Below are positions 47,640 to 60,600 of a stretch of DNA of 64,000 nt, piece by piece (position 1 is the first letter of the stretch; the number at the start of each line of letters is the position of its first letter). The notes beneath the pieces were generated by a model, which worked only from the letters and a program-made list of their open reading frames with translations, was not told where the DNA came from and ran no database searches. The stretch comes from Tomocerus qinae (taxonomy: Eukaryota; Arthropoda; Collembola; Entomobryomorpha; Tomoceridae): contig CM034548.1 of NCBI GenBank assembly GCA_020055645.1, forward strand, positions 29,252,201 through 29,316,200, in the 5' to 3' direction. A program made the position numbers and the translations under genes.

Positions 47640-50600
47640 AATAGCGGAAGTTTTACAACCAGATATTCCGATATATACAGCCGATTTTTTCGCCATTAAG
47701 GTTTAATTGCACATAGTAGGATCTGCCACCGACAGAGTTCAGAAAATCTGGAATGTAATTAAAATTATTAAAATTTCATGAATAACATTAATTCACATTC
47801 CCACAATTACTGCTAAGTATAGTAGTATATCTATTATAGTAGAATTTTGCCCCTCAAGTATAATATAAGGTAATGTTAATTAACGTGCAGTTCTGTAATA
47901 TATGTAAAGAGAGTGTATATTATACATACTCTAATATCTTGATTACATGAGCGAGCTCTAAATGCTTGAAATCCACAGGCCATAATATGATATATAGTCA
48001 TTAGTGCATGGCAGAGGCCATAACACCGAATATTTGTTAAAAACTATTGGAATAATGTAATGCTTGTAATATATTAATAAAGTCTGGCTAGTCAAAATAT
48101 TTTAGACCACTGTTGTGTTAAGTGATATTAAGTCCTGGGTAATAATATTATTATCGTTTATTAAATCAATGCAAAAGCCTCATTTCTTCGTTTTACACGC
48201 GGGTTATAATTTTAAAAAAATTTTGAATACAAGATATTCTGATTTTCCTGAATATATTCACACAAGATATTCTGATTTTCCTGAATTTATTCACATAAAA
48301 GTACTGTGGAAATTCCATCGTAGAAAGGTAATTAAGCTGCAGCAAAAATATCGTTCTCTACCTTCTTTCAATTTTAAGTATGAAAGGCTAGAATTTTTCA
48401 AAATTACATTTAATGCCTAGTTTATTGCCTAAATTCAATTATTTTCACTAATATATAGATAAATTTATATGCAGGCATATTTACGACAGCTCCTCATGAA
48501 CCCAAGTCTCAAAAATGCTATCTTTTAAACTATACAAGTCGTATAAGGAAAGTCGACGAATCAGGGGATCTTAAGATTTTAATTTTTTGGAATTTTAATT
48601 TTATTTCGCGGTCTATAGCAAAAATACCTCGGATATAGCCTAATTAGGAGATTTTAAGGTATTAATTTTTTGAGGTTCCTTATAGAACCCTGCTGGGTAG
48701 CCGCGCAGGAGAAACATTTAATCCTGTGAAAAATATTATGTTGTGTATTGCATAGTCACAGAGATGGATTACAGATTGAAACTATATAACTCACGGACAC
48801 CCACGGAGGGTAACTTTCTACGTAACAAATGCTTTAAATAGTTTAACGCGATCATTCCATTGTACAATAATATTCTACTAATACTTCGCCACCAGAGTTA
48901 AATTCTGCTTAATTTGTTTTAGTTACGTACGTAATTGTGCGTTGTTAATTTTGGCGACAAATTCCATGAGTACAACATACGAATAAATAATTTTATAGAA
49001 TAAAAATGATTTTATCACATTATCATGATGTATGTATGTAAATTAAGAAATGATCCCAATAGGAAAGAACATTTGACACTGTGCACACAAACAACGTTTA
49101 TTGACACTCTTCACCTTATATAATAAGTTTCAAAATCCTCAGACCTTTTGAAAATGAAGTTAAACAGATAGATAAGATAACTGGTTTCAAACCAGGAGTA
49201 ACTTACATGTACTAAATGAGACGTAGGTATGCATATCTATCTACAGTAAGAGAATGAATGGGATGTGGAAATAAGTTCTCTTACATGATACTCAGCACCA
49301 GACAGCAAACACACTAGAATATTGACACTGCACTCTTCACTAACCGTGGAGATAGTAAATAAGAAAATGAATAAGCAGAACTAAAGATCTAGTATATAGC
49401 TCCATGATTCAGTACTCTGTTTTAACACAGCAACTAAAAATATGTGCATATCATTTGGGATTATAATGATATTAATCATAGAGTGGTTTTTACGATCTCA
49501 AATCCCAACAAAAAATGCTATGACTTAGGAAAATGCACAAGTCCGTAGTGAATACAAGAAAATCATCATGCTACCACTTTGGTCCATTAGAGCAAAAAGT
49601 AGTCGTTGAAAATAATTAACAAAGATCTATTCTTGTACCAGGGGACAAATTTCATTTTCACGGTCACTTAGAATTGAATATTCACTTGTTCAACTAAATA
49701 ATTTTTCTGACACAAGGACACTGTCACTGTATTTTGTAAATGATAAGTAAAAACTTCCTATTAAACATTTCGTGGCTATAGGATAAATGTCAATTACCAA
49801 ATGAAGTGGGAACTTCCTATGACGCAGTATATACCTGACTTGCACTACATTAAACTAACTAATTGTTAGCGTTTATGTACCTAGCATTTGTCTATAGTAT
49901 GCTTTAATAGTAGGTAACATGTCATAATTGTAAGAATAATATTGCGTGTTTCAAAATTTCATAAAAGTATAAACTTTGAAAAAGCAGTTATGTACGCACT
50001 CTACAATTACACAATGCACAAACGTTGATTTTTTATCCAGTAATACATGCTAAAGGTGAAAAAGTAAATGCAAGGGAGTAGAATAACATCTTAAACTTCT
50101 CACCTTCATTAGAGTAAGGAGTGGAACACACAAAATTGTACACCCTCCCTGAGTACTACTCTAAAGCTACAATTAACGATCACGCACGTAACAACAACGA
50201 CGATAAACCAAGTGATTGTGTTCCTTTTATTAATTCTTTATTAGCTATTCAGAGGAGTGGATGTTTTTGTTTATCTCCAGAGCTAATAAATATAATAAAT
50301 TCTAAAAAAAATACCAAATGCGAAAAAACACTAAGCCTATTAAAGATATACACATCTTAGGTACAGTGTTAAATCATGATGCAGTATTATGTAGTGGGCA
50401 GTTCAGGTAGATGTTTATCAATGATAGGGCAAAAGGGTCTGAGAAATGTATTTGCACTGTCGTATATGCAGTAATGTGTATGCAAATAAGGTAGGCAACA
50501 ATAAAATGCAGTTTTTGCTGAGTCTATATTCTATATCAAGTTCGAGTTGTGCAGTACTAAGTAGATATTAAGATTTGTTGCTACTGATCTTTCCAGGTAA

Positions 50601-52646
50601 GTAGAACAGGATTTACTGGACAATCACACGGTGCAGGTTAAACTACATGCAATTTCCACAGTATAGCAAGTACTTAGGGATGAAGATGAATGTTATTTAG
50701 TTAATGCATACTAAACTATTTCTTAACAGTTTTCGTTACGATAAAGAAACTGTAGAGAAGTCAAGAGCGATCTGGTAATCTTCAGTCTTTTTATTTAATT
50801 GATAACATTATACTATACTTACATCCCAACTAAATATTCATTTAGTAATTCTGTTTGTCCTTAGCTGTTCCAATGAGCGTTTGTGCTGTATCTGCTATTA
50901 AGATGCATATAATACCGTCGTAATCATAATGGTTTCGATGAAGAAGAAAAGTGGGAAATGGGAAAATAAAAAAGGGTGTAATGGGTGGTAAAATTGGAAA
51001 TAGAAAAATCGACTAGAGAATAAACTCCAGGAGCAGATGAGCTCAGTTTCATAGTTTTTGCTTCCTATGTCCCAGTTTTTTCCAGTGGATATAACAAAAT
51101 TTGGTGGAAAATGTGAGGTTGATAATTTATTAATACACCCAATGTACGATTACGATTCAGTGTATTATAATATATAATAATGTGCATTTATTTTACTGCT
51201 GCATGTTTTCCTGTACTTAATAACCGTCTTCGGTCTTCTGAAATGAGCCTTTCGTGTTATTTACTAATAGGATAAATACAAACAGTAGAAAAATGCAGAT
51301 ATATTTACTTAGTGCCATACCTTTCCACATCAATGATATTTTATTAGCTTCCTCGTACAGCACCCGATGCAATAATACATTGTGTTCAATACAGTTCAAC
51401 GAAATACATCACTTAATATGCATCTATCTGTAATTTGTCATGCTCCTACAAGTATTTGACCCACACTGCATGACCTGATAAGCAAAAGAGTTGAGAACGA
51501 CTCTTAATAGTATTAAAATATTAACTTGTTGAATGCCTATGCATCACTCATAAAGATACGAAAAGATATAAAACAATTATTCTGGACTTTATTTACTTTA
51601 GGTACTTTTCAGATGATCATGGGAATTTTAATAATAGTGGAAATGGGGACGGCAAAATTGTATACAATTTAAAATCAGGTACTTCCAGATGCATTCGTTC
51701 TTATGTCAAGTGTATTGCTTTGCGTGCGAGACCACGATGAGGAAAATTGTAGAAAATTTCATTGTTGATTTATTAATATTTTAGTTTTAATTCAAAAAGG
51801 ATTGGGGAAAGATACATAATATATAGTTTATTTGTCAAAAACACGCAACTAAAATTAGGTTTCAAATTTTGAACTTTTTATGTTATATATTGCCGTATAT
51901 TTTTCAGCATTTATTTAATTTTCACATGAACATATATGATTTACTAGTGTATTTTTAATAATACTTTTTGTTAAATAAGTGTAGCAAGCTTAGTTGTACA
52001 AATATAACTACCATTAAATACTGAGGACGTCAATTTCTACTTTTCCTATTAATTTGACCTTTCTAATCAATTCTCACGAGACACTTCTTATACGCAGTAC
52101 GCAGGGCATGAATTATTGTAACTTAAAATATCGCTTTGAAGATTTCAATCAATGTCTTATTAGTTTGATACACCTGCATTTGGTAGTATAAATCTTACAA
52201 TTAGTAGCATCAGACATTCCTTCCCAAGACAAATCAATATTCACAACGGCACTTTCTATTTTTAGATTTTATGTTTCTACTCATCTTAATCATTAGGAAC
52301 TCTTTAGGTGTGTGAGCTGCGTACTCAAATATTATTCTATTGATACAGTACTATAGAAATGATAATAATATTACTTGCCTAGTCAAGTAATACACCATAT
52401 AGTATTGAGTTTCGATAATTCTTACATATTATTATTCTAGCTCTAACTGTATAAAGTGACACTATCAGCAATAAATATCTTGATTTCAGTTGTATCCCAA
52501 ATGATGATTGCTGCTGGGACTGGGCTGGGGGTTTACATTTACCATTCTACACGCTAATTCAAGGGCACACACAAAACGCACCTACAAAAAAAGAAAGTAT
52601 TTGTTGCATTAATGTTACATTTTGTTTAGCTATATAGATATGATGA
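47640..52646. other. Gene-free AT-rich stretch
   Basis: No exon with splice or family support on either strand. One local feature: a 33-bp unit repeated twice at 48229-48294 (ACAAGATATTCTGATTTTCC...), which makes a short open frame with a repeated TRYSDFPE. Nothing else is supported. Confidence 0.45.
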
Positions 52647-52654
52647 GAGAGATG

Positions 52655-52794
52655 CAGGGCCGCAGCCAGAAAAAAATTTCGGGAGGGGCACTGAGAAAAA
52701 ATATGCTAATTTTCGCATTTGTTGATTTTCTTTATTTTTCTCGATTTCGGGAGGGAGGGGACGTGCCCCGGTGTCCCCCCTCTCTGCGGCCTTG
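52655..52794. mobile_element. hAT-type MITE, CAGGGCCGCAGCCAG family, copy 1
   Basis: 140 bp with ends CAGGGCCGCAG and CTGCGGCCTTG and extended G/C-rich inverted ends (GGGAGGGGCA against TGCCCC, then CCCCCC). Flanked by the perfect 8-bp direct repeat GAGAGATG (52647-52654 and 52795-52802), as hAT insertions leave. Short open frames on both strands cross it and are incidental. Confidence 0.82.
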
Positions 52795-52802
52795 GAGAGA
52801 TG

Positions 52803-55066
52803 CAAGTAAGATGAAAAGGATTTTGGAATTGAGCTTGAACATTCTTTGCAAATTTCATCAGAGTGCGTGTAGTCTCGAGACAAGACAGCCCCGGATTTTA
52901 TTCTTCTTGATTTCCTCCATGGAATTATAGATACCAGGCACCTACTCTGTTCCAGTACCCTCACAATTTCAGACAGCATTCGTATCAACCAGAAAAATCA
53001 AGTTTTATAATTCCTTATAATGCAACACTGTATGCTCTCAAATGTATATATATATCAAAATATATATTCGAAATCTAACGATAAATGCTACTGGCTACAC
53101 TAGACGGTTTAAAAAATTGGCGCAGATTTTCAAATTTTAGGTATTTTGCTCTTTTCCTTTTCCCCCACTACCCAATTTCTCCCTTTTGCCCGGGTGGGTG
53201 GGCAAATGTAGTTTTGGCTGGCTAAACTGAACTCTGCCTGCGACATAATATGTCGCACCACAGCTACAGGGATATACACAGTTCATATATTAAACCATTA
53301 GTAGGCTAATTCTGGAAAACCTAAAATATCCAAATATCTGACCTCGGGTAAAACAGTTTGTAATCAGATAACAATACGAATAAAAATATCCATTACTTCT
53401 AGTTTATGCTTAATTTTAATACATGAATGTATACTTATTTATATGCTTTACTTTTTGAAATGATAATATGATACTAATGAAAGGTTGGATTGCCTGCAAG
53501 CGGGATACATAATTTTTTTCTAAATTTTTGCCAAAATGCCAAAACGTAATTCTAATCTAATAAATGTAATTTTAAAAACCTATTTTATTAGCTGTTGGGA
53601 TTTGTATTTAATTTTTAATTATATTAGCAAATTTGAACCAACAATTATATAATAGCTAAATGCGCATCAACGCTGAAAATCAATATCAATGTACGAATAA
53701 TAATTTCTATGAATGTGAAGATAAATTGACGGAATGTGTATTTTCTGACCTAAAATATGTCCTCATTTTTATACACTCAATCAATCTACGCCTCAACTTT
53801 CCAATTCCATACTATCCTAAATTTTTATGCAATTTTCTTTATGATTGATCTGCCGACTACTAAACATAATGCTCAAAGCATCCATAGAAATTCATGAAAT
53901 TGAAATGCATTAAGATGGGACAGATTGCTATTAAGCTTGCATAAATAATAATTTCTTGTAAGTACAAGCAGAGGCTAAATAAATGTACATTCATGTTTAG
54001 GTATTTTCCCTTACATAACATTAATTTAATTGAGTGAATACAACTGGCTATATAACTTTGATTATTCTAGAAATAATTCCATTTTGTAATAACTGGGTTT
54101 CATTTTAATTGAAATAGAACCTCGGTTTTAGAAGACATAAATACACTTTTGCAATTGAATATAGATTATTAAATCCATTTATCTTATCTGCATTTTTGTG
54201 TCAAGTCTGCTCATTAACCCAAATGAATAGAACTAATGGTCTTTTTTCCTTAATCTGAATGCTTGTACGTTGTACTATTAAGGATAATTCCTAACTGTAA
54301 ATCCTAAATTGCCTTAGCACTCTGTTAAAAAATTGCTTTGGAAGATTAAAGGTGACACTGTGACATGTGAAACGTCACATCCCAATTCATGTGTTGTACA
54401 AGGTCATAATCTTTTAATTTTTGAATCCACATTGATTAATACATGGAAACAACCCTCCAATAGATTCCTCATGGAGGCAACCCTATAGGTCCATGATAAA
54501 TAAGTAAGTAATTGCTTAAATTACTTCTAAAGACAAATTAAACATGTATAAATTACTTCTAAAGAATATAGTTCTGTGCTTTTCAAGAAATTAGGCTATT
54601 TGTCGCATTTCTTGATTTTTCAATTTTCATTGGAACGTGAAGATCTGCTAGAAAATATTATAATTAAATTAATTAGTTGCAACGAACCATTAAGACAAAT
54701 GTCCCCGCTCGAAGGCTTTTTTTGTTTGGAAGCGACTAATATTGCCGCACTGATAACATTGAACTGATCTAGGTCTAGACGGTTTTAAAAGAAATTACGC
54801 GAAATGACTTATATGCGACAAATTATGACATTTATAATCGAAATGAGAACAAGAGATCAGAGACAACTATCGGATTCTGTTAAGCCACGTTCACGAATAA
54901 TGTCAAATGTTTACGAACAGTTTGGAACATTTTCCAAAGCTTGGAATGTATGTTAATAGGTTAAAATACTTACTAATAGCCTGTAATACTGTCACAATTC
55001 TGTATTTTATTCTGTATAATAAGTAAAATATAATTAAGCATGTAACTATAATTCATTTGCAGTATT
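52803..55066. other. Gene-free AT-rich stretch
   Basis: No gene was found. Two direct copies of AAATTACTTCTAAAGA lie at about 54518 and 54550. A pyrimidine-rich block at 53150-53200 is the only compositional feature. Confidence 0.4.
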
Positions 55067-55133
55067 GCACTGTAAAAAGTACTCAGAAAAACATAGCTAT
55101 TAAGTTATTACTACTGAGTACCTTTTACTGTGC
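55067..55133. repeat. Hairpin with 20-bp arms
   Basis: GCACTGTAAAAAGTACTCAG at 55067-55086 pairs with 55114-55133 (two mismatches) around a 27-base loop. It lies just left of the larger hairpin at 55209. Confidence 0.55.
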
Positions 55134-55208
55134 CTAGTGTATACCATTTTATCCTTTTTGAGTGTACAAGTTTACCACTTGCTAGTGGTAAATGATACTA
55201 TGTGAATG

Positions 55209-55287
55209 AACTCACATTATGAATAAACGTAGCAAAATATAATAATAACTATAATATATTTTGCTACGTTTATTCATAATGTGAGTT
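55209..55287. repeat. Perfect 33-bp-arm hairpin
   Basis: Arms 55209-55241 and 55255-55287 are exact reverse complements across all 33 bases (core CATTATGAATAAACGTAGCA) with a 13-base loop. Downstream, at 55317-55355, CTGATGAAGACAACAGTGAG and TATCGAAAGCTTG resemble the 3' tails of some retroelements, so the hairpin may be part of one. A small-RNA precursor is the other reading; nothing here decides. Confidence 0.8.
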
Positions 55288-55857
55288 TTACTTTTTTGGA
55301 AGATAGTAATTGTCCTGATGAAGACAACAGTGAGTTATCGAAAGCTTGACCATTAATTGAATAAATATCTTAAAATGTTTTCCTCGAGAGCCTTAAATTT
55401 TTATCGATTAACAATTATCCGAGGATGGAAAAGTCTGATAGATCATTTATATAATTGTTATCTTTAAAAGTCTTTTTCAGTTTTTGAACATTTTAGGCTG
55501 ATTTTAGGAAATTAATAATTATTTAGGCAAATAAGTAAATAAAATTTTGTTTCCTCTCGCGTATCCATCACTGCAAATTTACAGTGTTGAACTCTTCAGT
55601 CTAATTTGGAAAGCTACTACAAATTATTTATTAATTTCATTCCAAAAAACAAATATCTATAGTTGGTAGAATAAGTAGAGAATGAACCATATTTGCTTAT
55701 GAACTAAATGCTTCCCTAGTACTATTAGAAATGGTTGAAATCAAAGAAAGCATCTTTGAAATAAAGAAATAGAAAGTAAAAATATATTCCACTTTTTTTA
55801 CCACCCTTTCCATGTAATCAGTTGCAGAATTATGTTTAGTGGGAATAATATACCAGT

Positions 55858-55973
55858 CAGGGCCAGCCGGCTTAATGGGAACGGGGCTCAGGGGCACGAA
55901 CTCCGCCCCAAATTAAATTTACATATAAATAATTTTAACGAGAGCCCTAAAATTTTTTCTGGCTGCGGCCCTG
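55858..55973. mobile_element. hAT-type MITE, CAGGGCCGCAGCCAG family, copy 2
   Basis: 116 bp with ends CAGGGCCAGCCGG and CTGGCTGCGGCCCTG, clearly related to the copy at 52655. Flanks ATACCAGT and ATAACAGT (8 bp, one mismatch) fit a slightly decayed hAT target duplication. No coding capacity. Confidence 0.72.
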
Positions 55974-56443
55974 ATAACAGTTACTATATTTAGCATCGTA
56001 AAGTCAATAACAGTTACATATACTATTTATTCTATTTTGGTTGATACAGGATGTATTTTCTTTGTTTACTAAAGTTGAGTAACAGTAGATTATAAAAATA
56101 TATATAAGTTGTCAGAAAGTAAAGTTATCGGATTTGACTAATAGCGGATAACTTGTTACGCTTATAGCACTAACTAATATATTTCTATTTACTAATAGAT
56201 TTCCATCAATGCACTTAATATTACTGCAGATAAAGAAGAATTAAAAAGGACCTTTTGCAAAACAAAACTGAAGATACTGATATTTATAATTAGTTGTGAC
56301 ATGTCACAAGTCCTTGTTCTAGAAAAGTGTCGAAATAATACCAAGATACATATCAACACGGATACCTATGGAATTATTAATGCGCATGCCCTACTTCGAG
56401 TTTATACTAATTGTAATAAACCATGCCAAATGCATGCATAAAG

Positions 56444-56808
56444 TAGCGGAGATAAACAGACATTGCGATGTTAAATGGCGTTTTGAGTGCATTTTTTCAA
56501 TGACCTTTGACCTTTTGAACCGTATGACTTGAATTTGACCGGACCTAACGATTACCTTTTCGAACGAGCTATCTCATGACGTTATTCAATGTTGATATCT
56601 AAACTTACACCGATTTTTAGTTTTTAAACCACGCCCACAGGTAGAGGGTATGGCCGATCTTACCTATATTCAAACTTTACCTCAATTTTTATTCCTAGAT
56701 TACGTTCAGTTTGAACTGGTTATCTCAAACCGTTTCAGAGTTATCGTGCCAATAAACAGATGGACGGACGGACAGACAGACATTCATTCCTATTAAGAAG
56801 CTCCGCTA
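56444..56808. mobile_element. Short element with TAGCGGAG inverted ends
   Basis: TAGCGGAG at the left is exactly inverted (CTCCGCTA) at the right, 365 bp apart. Inside are a TGACCTTTGACC motif, a CCACGCCCACAGG box and, near the right end, ACGGACGGACAGACAGACA. Such GACGGACAGAC-ended units are a common repeat type in invertebrate genomes, but I cannot name the family. Confidence 0.55.
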
Positions 56809-57635
56809 CGTATTAATGAATGATAATTGTCTGTATCGCACCTTAATAGTCTGTTATTTCAAAAGCTTTTTCCGTATTTTTGTTGTTTGTATCTTTACAC
56901 AGAACAATCTCCCCTCTGGAGAGGTTTTTGATAAGGCTTGCGCTTGGTTGTAGTTTATTGCTTTCATATGCATTCAGCGGTTGACTCAGGCTTTCTGGCA
57001 TATCTTTAACGATTGTGTCATTGTGCCCTCACATTCATTATATAACACCAGTCCACTATAAATTAATTAGTTATTGATATAGAATGTGCACTATTCATCA
57101 ACGTTATACAACACTTAATCCAATAGATAAATAAAATAAATATTTACCTGTTTAAACCGATGTTAGTATTATATACTGAATTTATTTTACCGTCTTTGTT
57201 CTGCAGATAAACAGATTACTAAACAGAGGTAAATAGCTGTACAGAAGTTAACATATCAATTTTAATTTAATTTTATCAGTATCCAAGCGGTCGTTGGGTT
57301 CGTCAAGACTTTAATCTACCAATGTGAACATATAATAATTCTATACAAAATATTATATCACCTATCTGCATTATTTCCTAAAATCATTCACTTTCGAGTA
57401 CAGTCAATAATATTTTGTGTTTACCCACCTATTCTGTATTACTTTAAAACAATTTAATTTGGAGAAATTGTTATTAGTTGACATTTGTTGTCCAATATAA
57501 TCTTTTCACAGTCCTGAGAGAATAAAAGATGTTTCTATAGTAGCTAAATTATGTTGTGGTCTTGAGTTTTGTTACATCGTCACTCAACTTTATCAAAGTT
57601 TCTTTTAGTTCTTCAATATTATTATAATTCGAGCA
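56809..57635. other. Upstream region of the MFSD6-like gene
   Basis: Non-coding. It presumably contains the promoter and 5'-UTR of the gene starting at 57636. No TATA box at a useful distance was found. No other element was seen. Confidence 0.35.
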
Positions 57636-60600
57636 ATGGAGAAAAAAATCAGTGTTTATGATGAAACTACGGAAACCATTGCTGTAAATAAGTTTTTCCA
57701 TATAAACAGACAGACGTTACCTTTAAAAACGACTCTCTTTTTCTACTATGGAGGTATTTCTTTTATCAAATTTTTATTACGTATAAATTTCTTATTGACA
57801 AATTAACTTACATAACTTGCGTACCTTACTCTTTTTGGTTTTTTGTCATTAAGTACAGATGCACAGGGATATCTATTGCTTGTTGCTACAATGCTATATA
57901 TTACCGATAAGTTGTGGTTGTGATGTTATGTGAATGTTAATTACGTATTGACAGTATTGGCTATAGGTACTATAATAATTAATTAAAAACTAGAGCAGAT
58001 AGACAAATAATTATTAAATTGTTGGACAGAGGATATTCTACTAACGTTAAGATTGATAATGTTAAATAAACATTCAAATAATTTTGTCAAAAAGAATTTT
58101 CCAAAGAGATTTGATCTGTGCCTGCTTTAAATATGCAATGCCTGTTATCTCTTAATACCAATTCATTTTGTCTGAAATATATACCTAAATATAATTATGC
58201 AAGTATGTATGCTATGAACTTATAATTAAGTTTGTTTAACCAACTTTGATTATCAACTTTTCTACAGCGATGTCTGCATTGTTGCCGTATTTGACAATAC
58301 ACATGCAAGATATTGGAATCTCAATTCAAGAGACGGCAATAATTTACGGAGTTCTACCGTTTACAACATTTCTCGGTCCTCCTATAATGGGTAATGATTT
58401 TCAAATGTTAACAGTAAAATTTAGGACTATTTAGCATTCTATGAAATGTTCATTTAATCATTTTCAATGCAGTTTTGCTTATCTACTAAATTAAATAATT
58501 AAGTTTCTATCGCATAAAATTCTCACACAAGGAGGACACTTCTACATTCTGCTCCAACACATTTTCACTTTTTTACAAGAAAAGGAATTGTAATATTTGA
58601 AAAAGGATTTGCCTTTTCATTCTTTTAAGTTGCTCATAATTACAAATTACAGCAAATAAAAATTGACACTTTGTACTCCGGTATTCCAAGACTATGATAC
58701 TATGATAAGTGTTTCGTTGACTTAAGACCTCATTTAATATTAGATTATTGATTTGCTTATGTTCTACAACCTATTACTAATGACTGCTTTATATATAAGT
58801 AAATCAACAAAAAAGGTTAAAAAAAGTTTGCTTTTGTACAAAAAACAATTGTTTTTCATTCCTTGAACTACTCACACTCACGGGATCTAATGCCAAAAAT
58901 ATTATTCTTATAATATGACAGTAAGATAAAATTTGTTGTACTGGTTGTATGCCTTACCTTCTCATATATTTATGTTATTTTTACAGAACTAATATAATAT
59001 TGCAAATAAAGGAGAATCATTGAAAGTTAAATATTGTGAATTGTTGATTTTACAGATAACAGATATAAGTAGCTATATTCTGAGTCATTGTTTACCATTA
59101 AGTGTTGAAGTGGTACTCTTGAGATTTTTAAAGCTGTTTAATTTTATTTCAAACCATATTTTGCTTTTTTAAAAATAAACAGGCGAATGCACAGCAAATC
59201 TAAGAAATACAAATATTAAAATTATACAATAAGCATGATGGATTGACATTCGCTGTAGGGTGAATGTTCAGATTAGAAGAACGATGATCTCTTCTTTGCA
59301 TTACTATGTGAATTACCTTTTATCTGTATTTGTTTTGATTAATTTCAGGATTTCTGGCGGATAAATTAGGGCAATACAAGATAGTGCTAATCATTGCAAC
59401 TGTTGGGAATGGATTATTCCATACTTTGCTACTAGCCGTCCCAGTGTACAAAGAGCAAATTATAACGAGTACAACACTTTTGCAGTGGAAAAATACCACG
59501 GAGGTTGCTTATCTGGCCCCGACAAATTCACAATTCTGTGATGCATTCAAGAAGAACCTGGCTGACATGCAGGAATTCGATGTCGAAATATCGCATTGCA
59601 TATCTGAGTTTAAATACAAAGAAATGAATGGTCACTCCAAATGCTATTTAGACCCTGGCGACCAGAACAAAACCAATTTGATTTGTTCTTCCGTAACTAG
59701 TGGATTAAAAGATGATGGACACCAATCTTTTAGAACGAAACTGAAGTCAGATGCAATTGATTATAATATGAATTGTGGGTTTATGCTCGATATGTCAATT
59801 ACACCCGGATCTAATGTCACGGCTGTCACGTGTAAAACGAACGCAAATTTTCCCACAGGAGAGAAAATAATTGTCGGCAACAACTCACTCACCTTTTGGA
59901 TTTATTTCATATTTAGAATTTTGGGGTCGATTTTTGCTAGTGCGTGTTTTACATTATTAGATGCGACAACAATAGCCGTTGTCAAGAAATGCCCTCAAAC
60001 AGAATATGGAAAAGAGAGAATTTGGGCCATTTTAGGATTAGCACTTGTTTCTCCAGTCGCTGGAGCCTTGGTCGATTATGTTTCTAGACAAAAAGGATTC
60101 ACAGATTATTCTTCCGCATTTTATGTCGCTAATGCCTTACTCATTATGAATATCATCAGCTATTTCGTCATGGATCTAGAAGTAGAAAAACCAGAAGAAG
60201 GATTTGGAAAGTAAGATATTCAAAATCAGTTATTTGGTCCTAAATTTGCTTTCGCGAACGATCATTTAAAGTACGGGGATTTATAATTTTCAAGGAATGG
60301 AACAAAACTATTGCGTTATCCAGAAGTCGACGTGTTTTTGATCATGATTTTCATTTTGGGAAGCATGTGGGGATTTGTGGAATCTTATCTATTTATTTTC
60401 TTAAAGGAACTCGACGCCCCTAACTATTTGCTAGGTAAAACTATGTTTATGTAATGATTATAAAATGACATAAAATGATATATATTCTTTAACAACTTAA
60501 GTTTTTAATTAGATAATGTATACGTAATGCTAATCCTTGAAATGAAATTTTGAAGGGCTGACATTGACAGTCGGATCTTTAACTGGTATCCCATTTCTAT

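Noticed and set aside
48115-48420. 101-codon plus-strand frame with a repeated TRYSDFPE
   Set aside because: The repeat comes from a two-unit 33-bp tandem duplication; no other support.
55317-55360. CTGATGAAGAC...TATCGAAAGCTTG as a retroelement 3' tail
   Set aside because: The resemblance is to a general tail style only; no coding part or second copy in the window.
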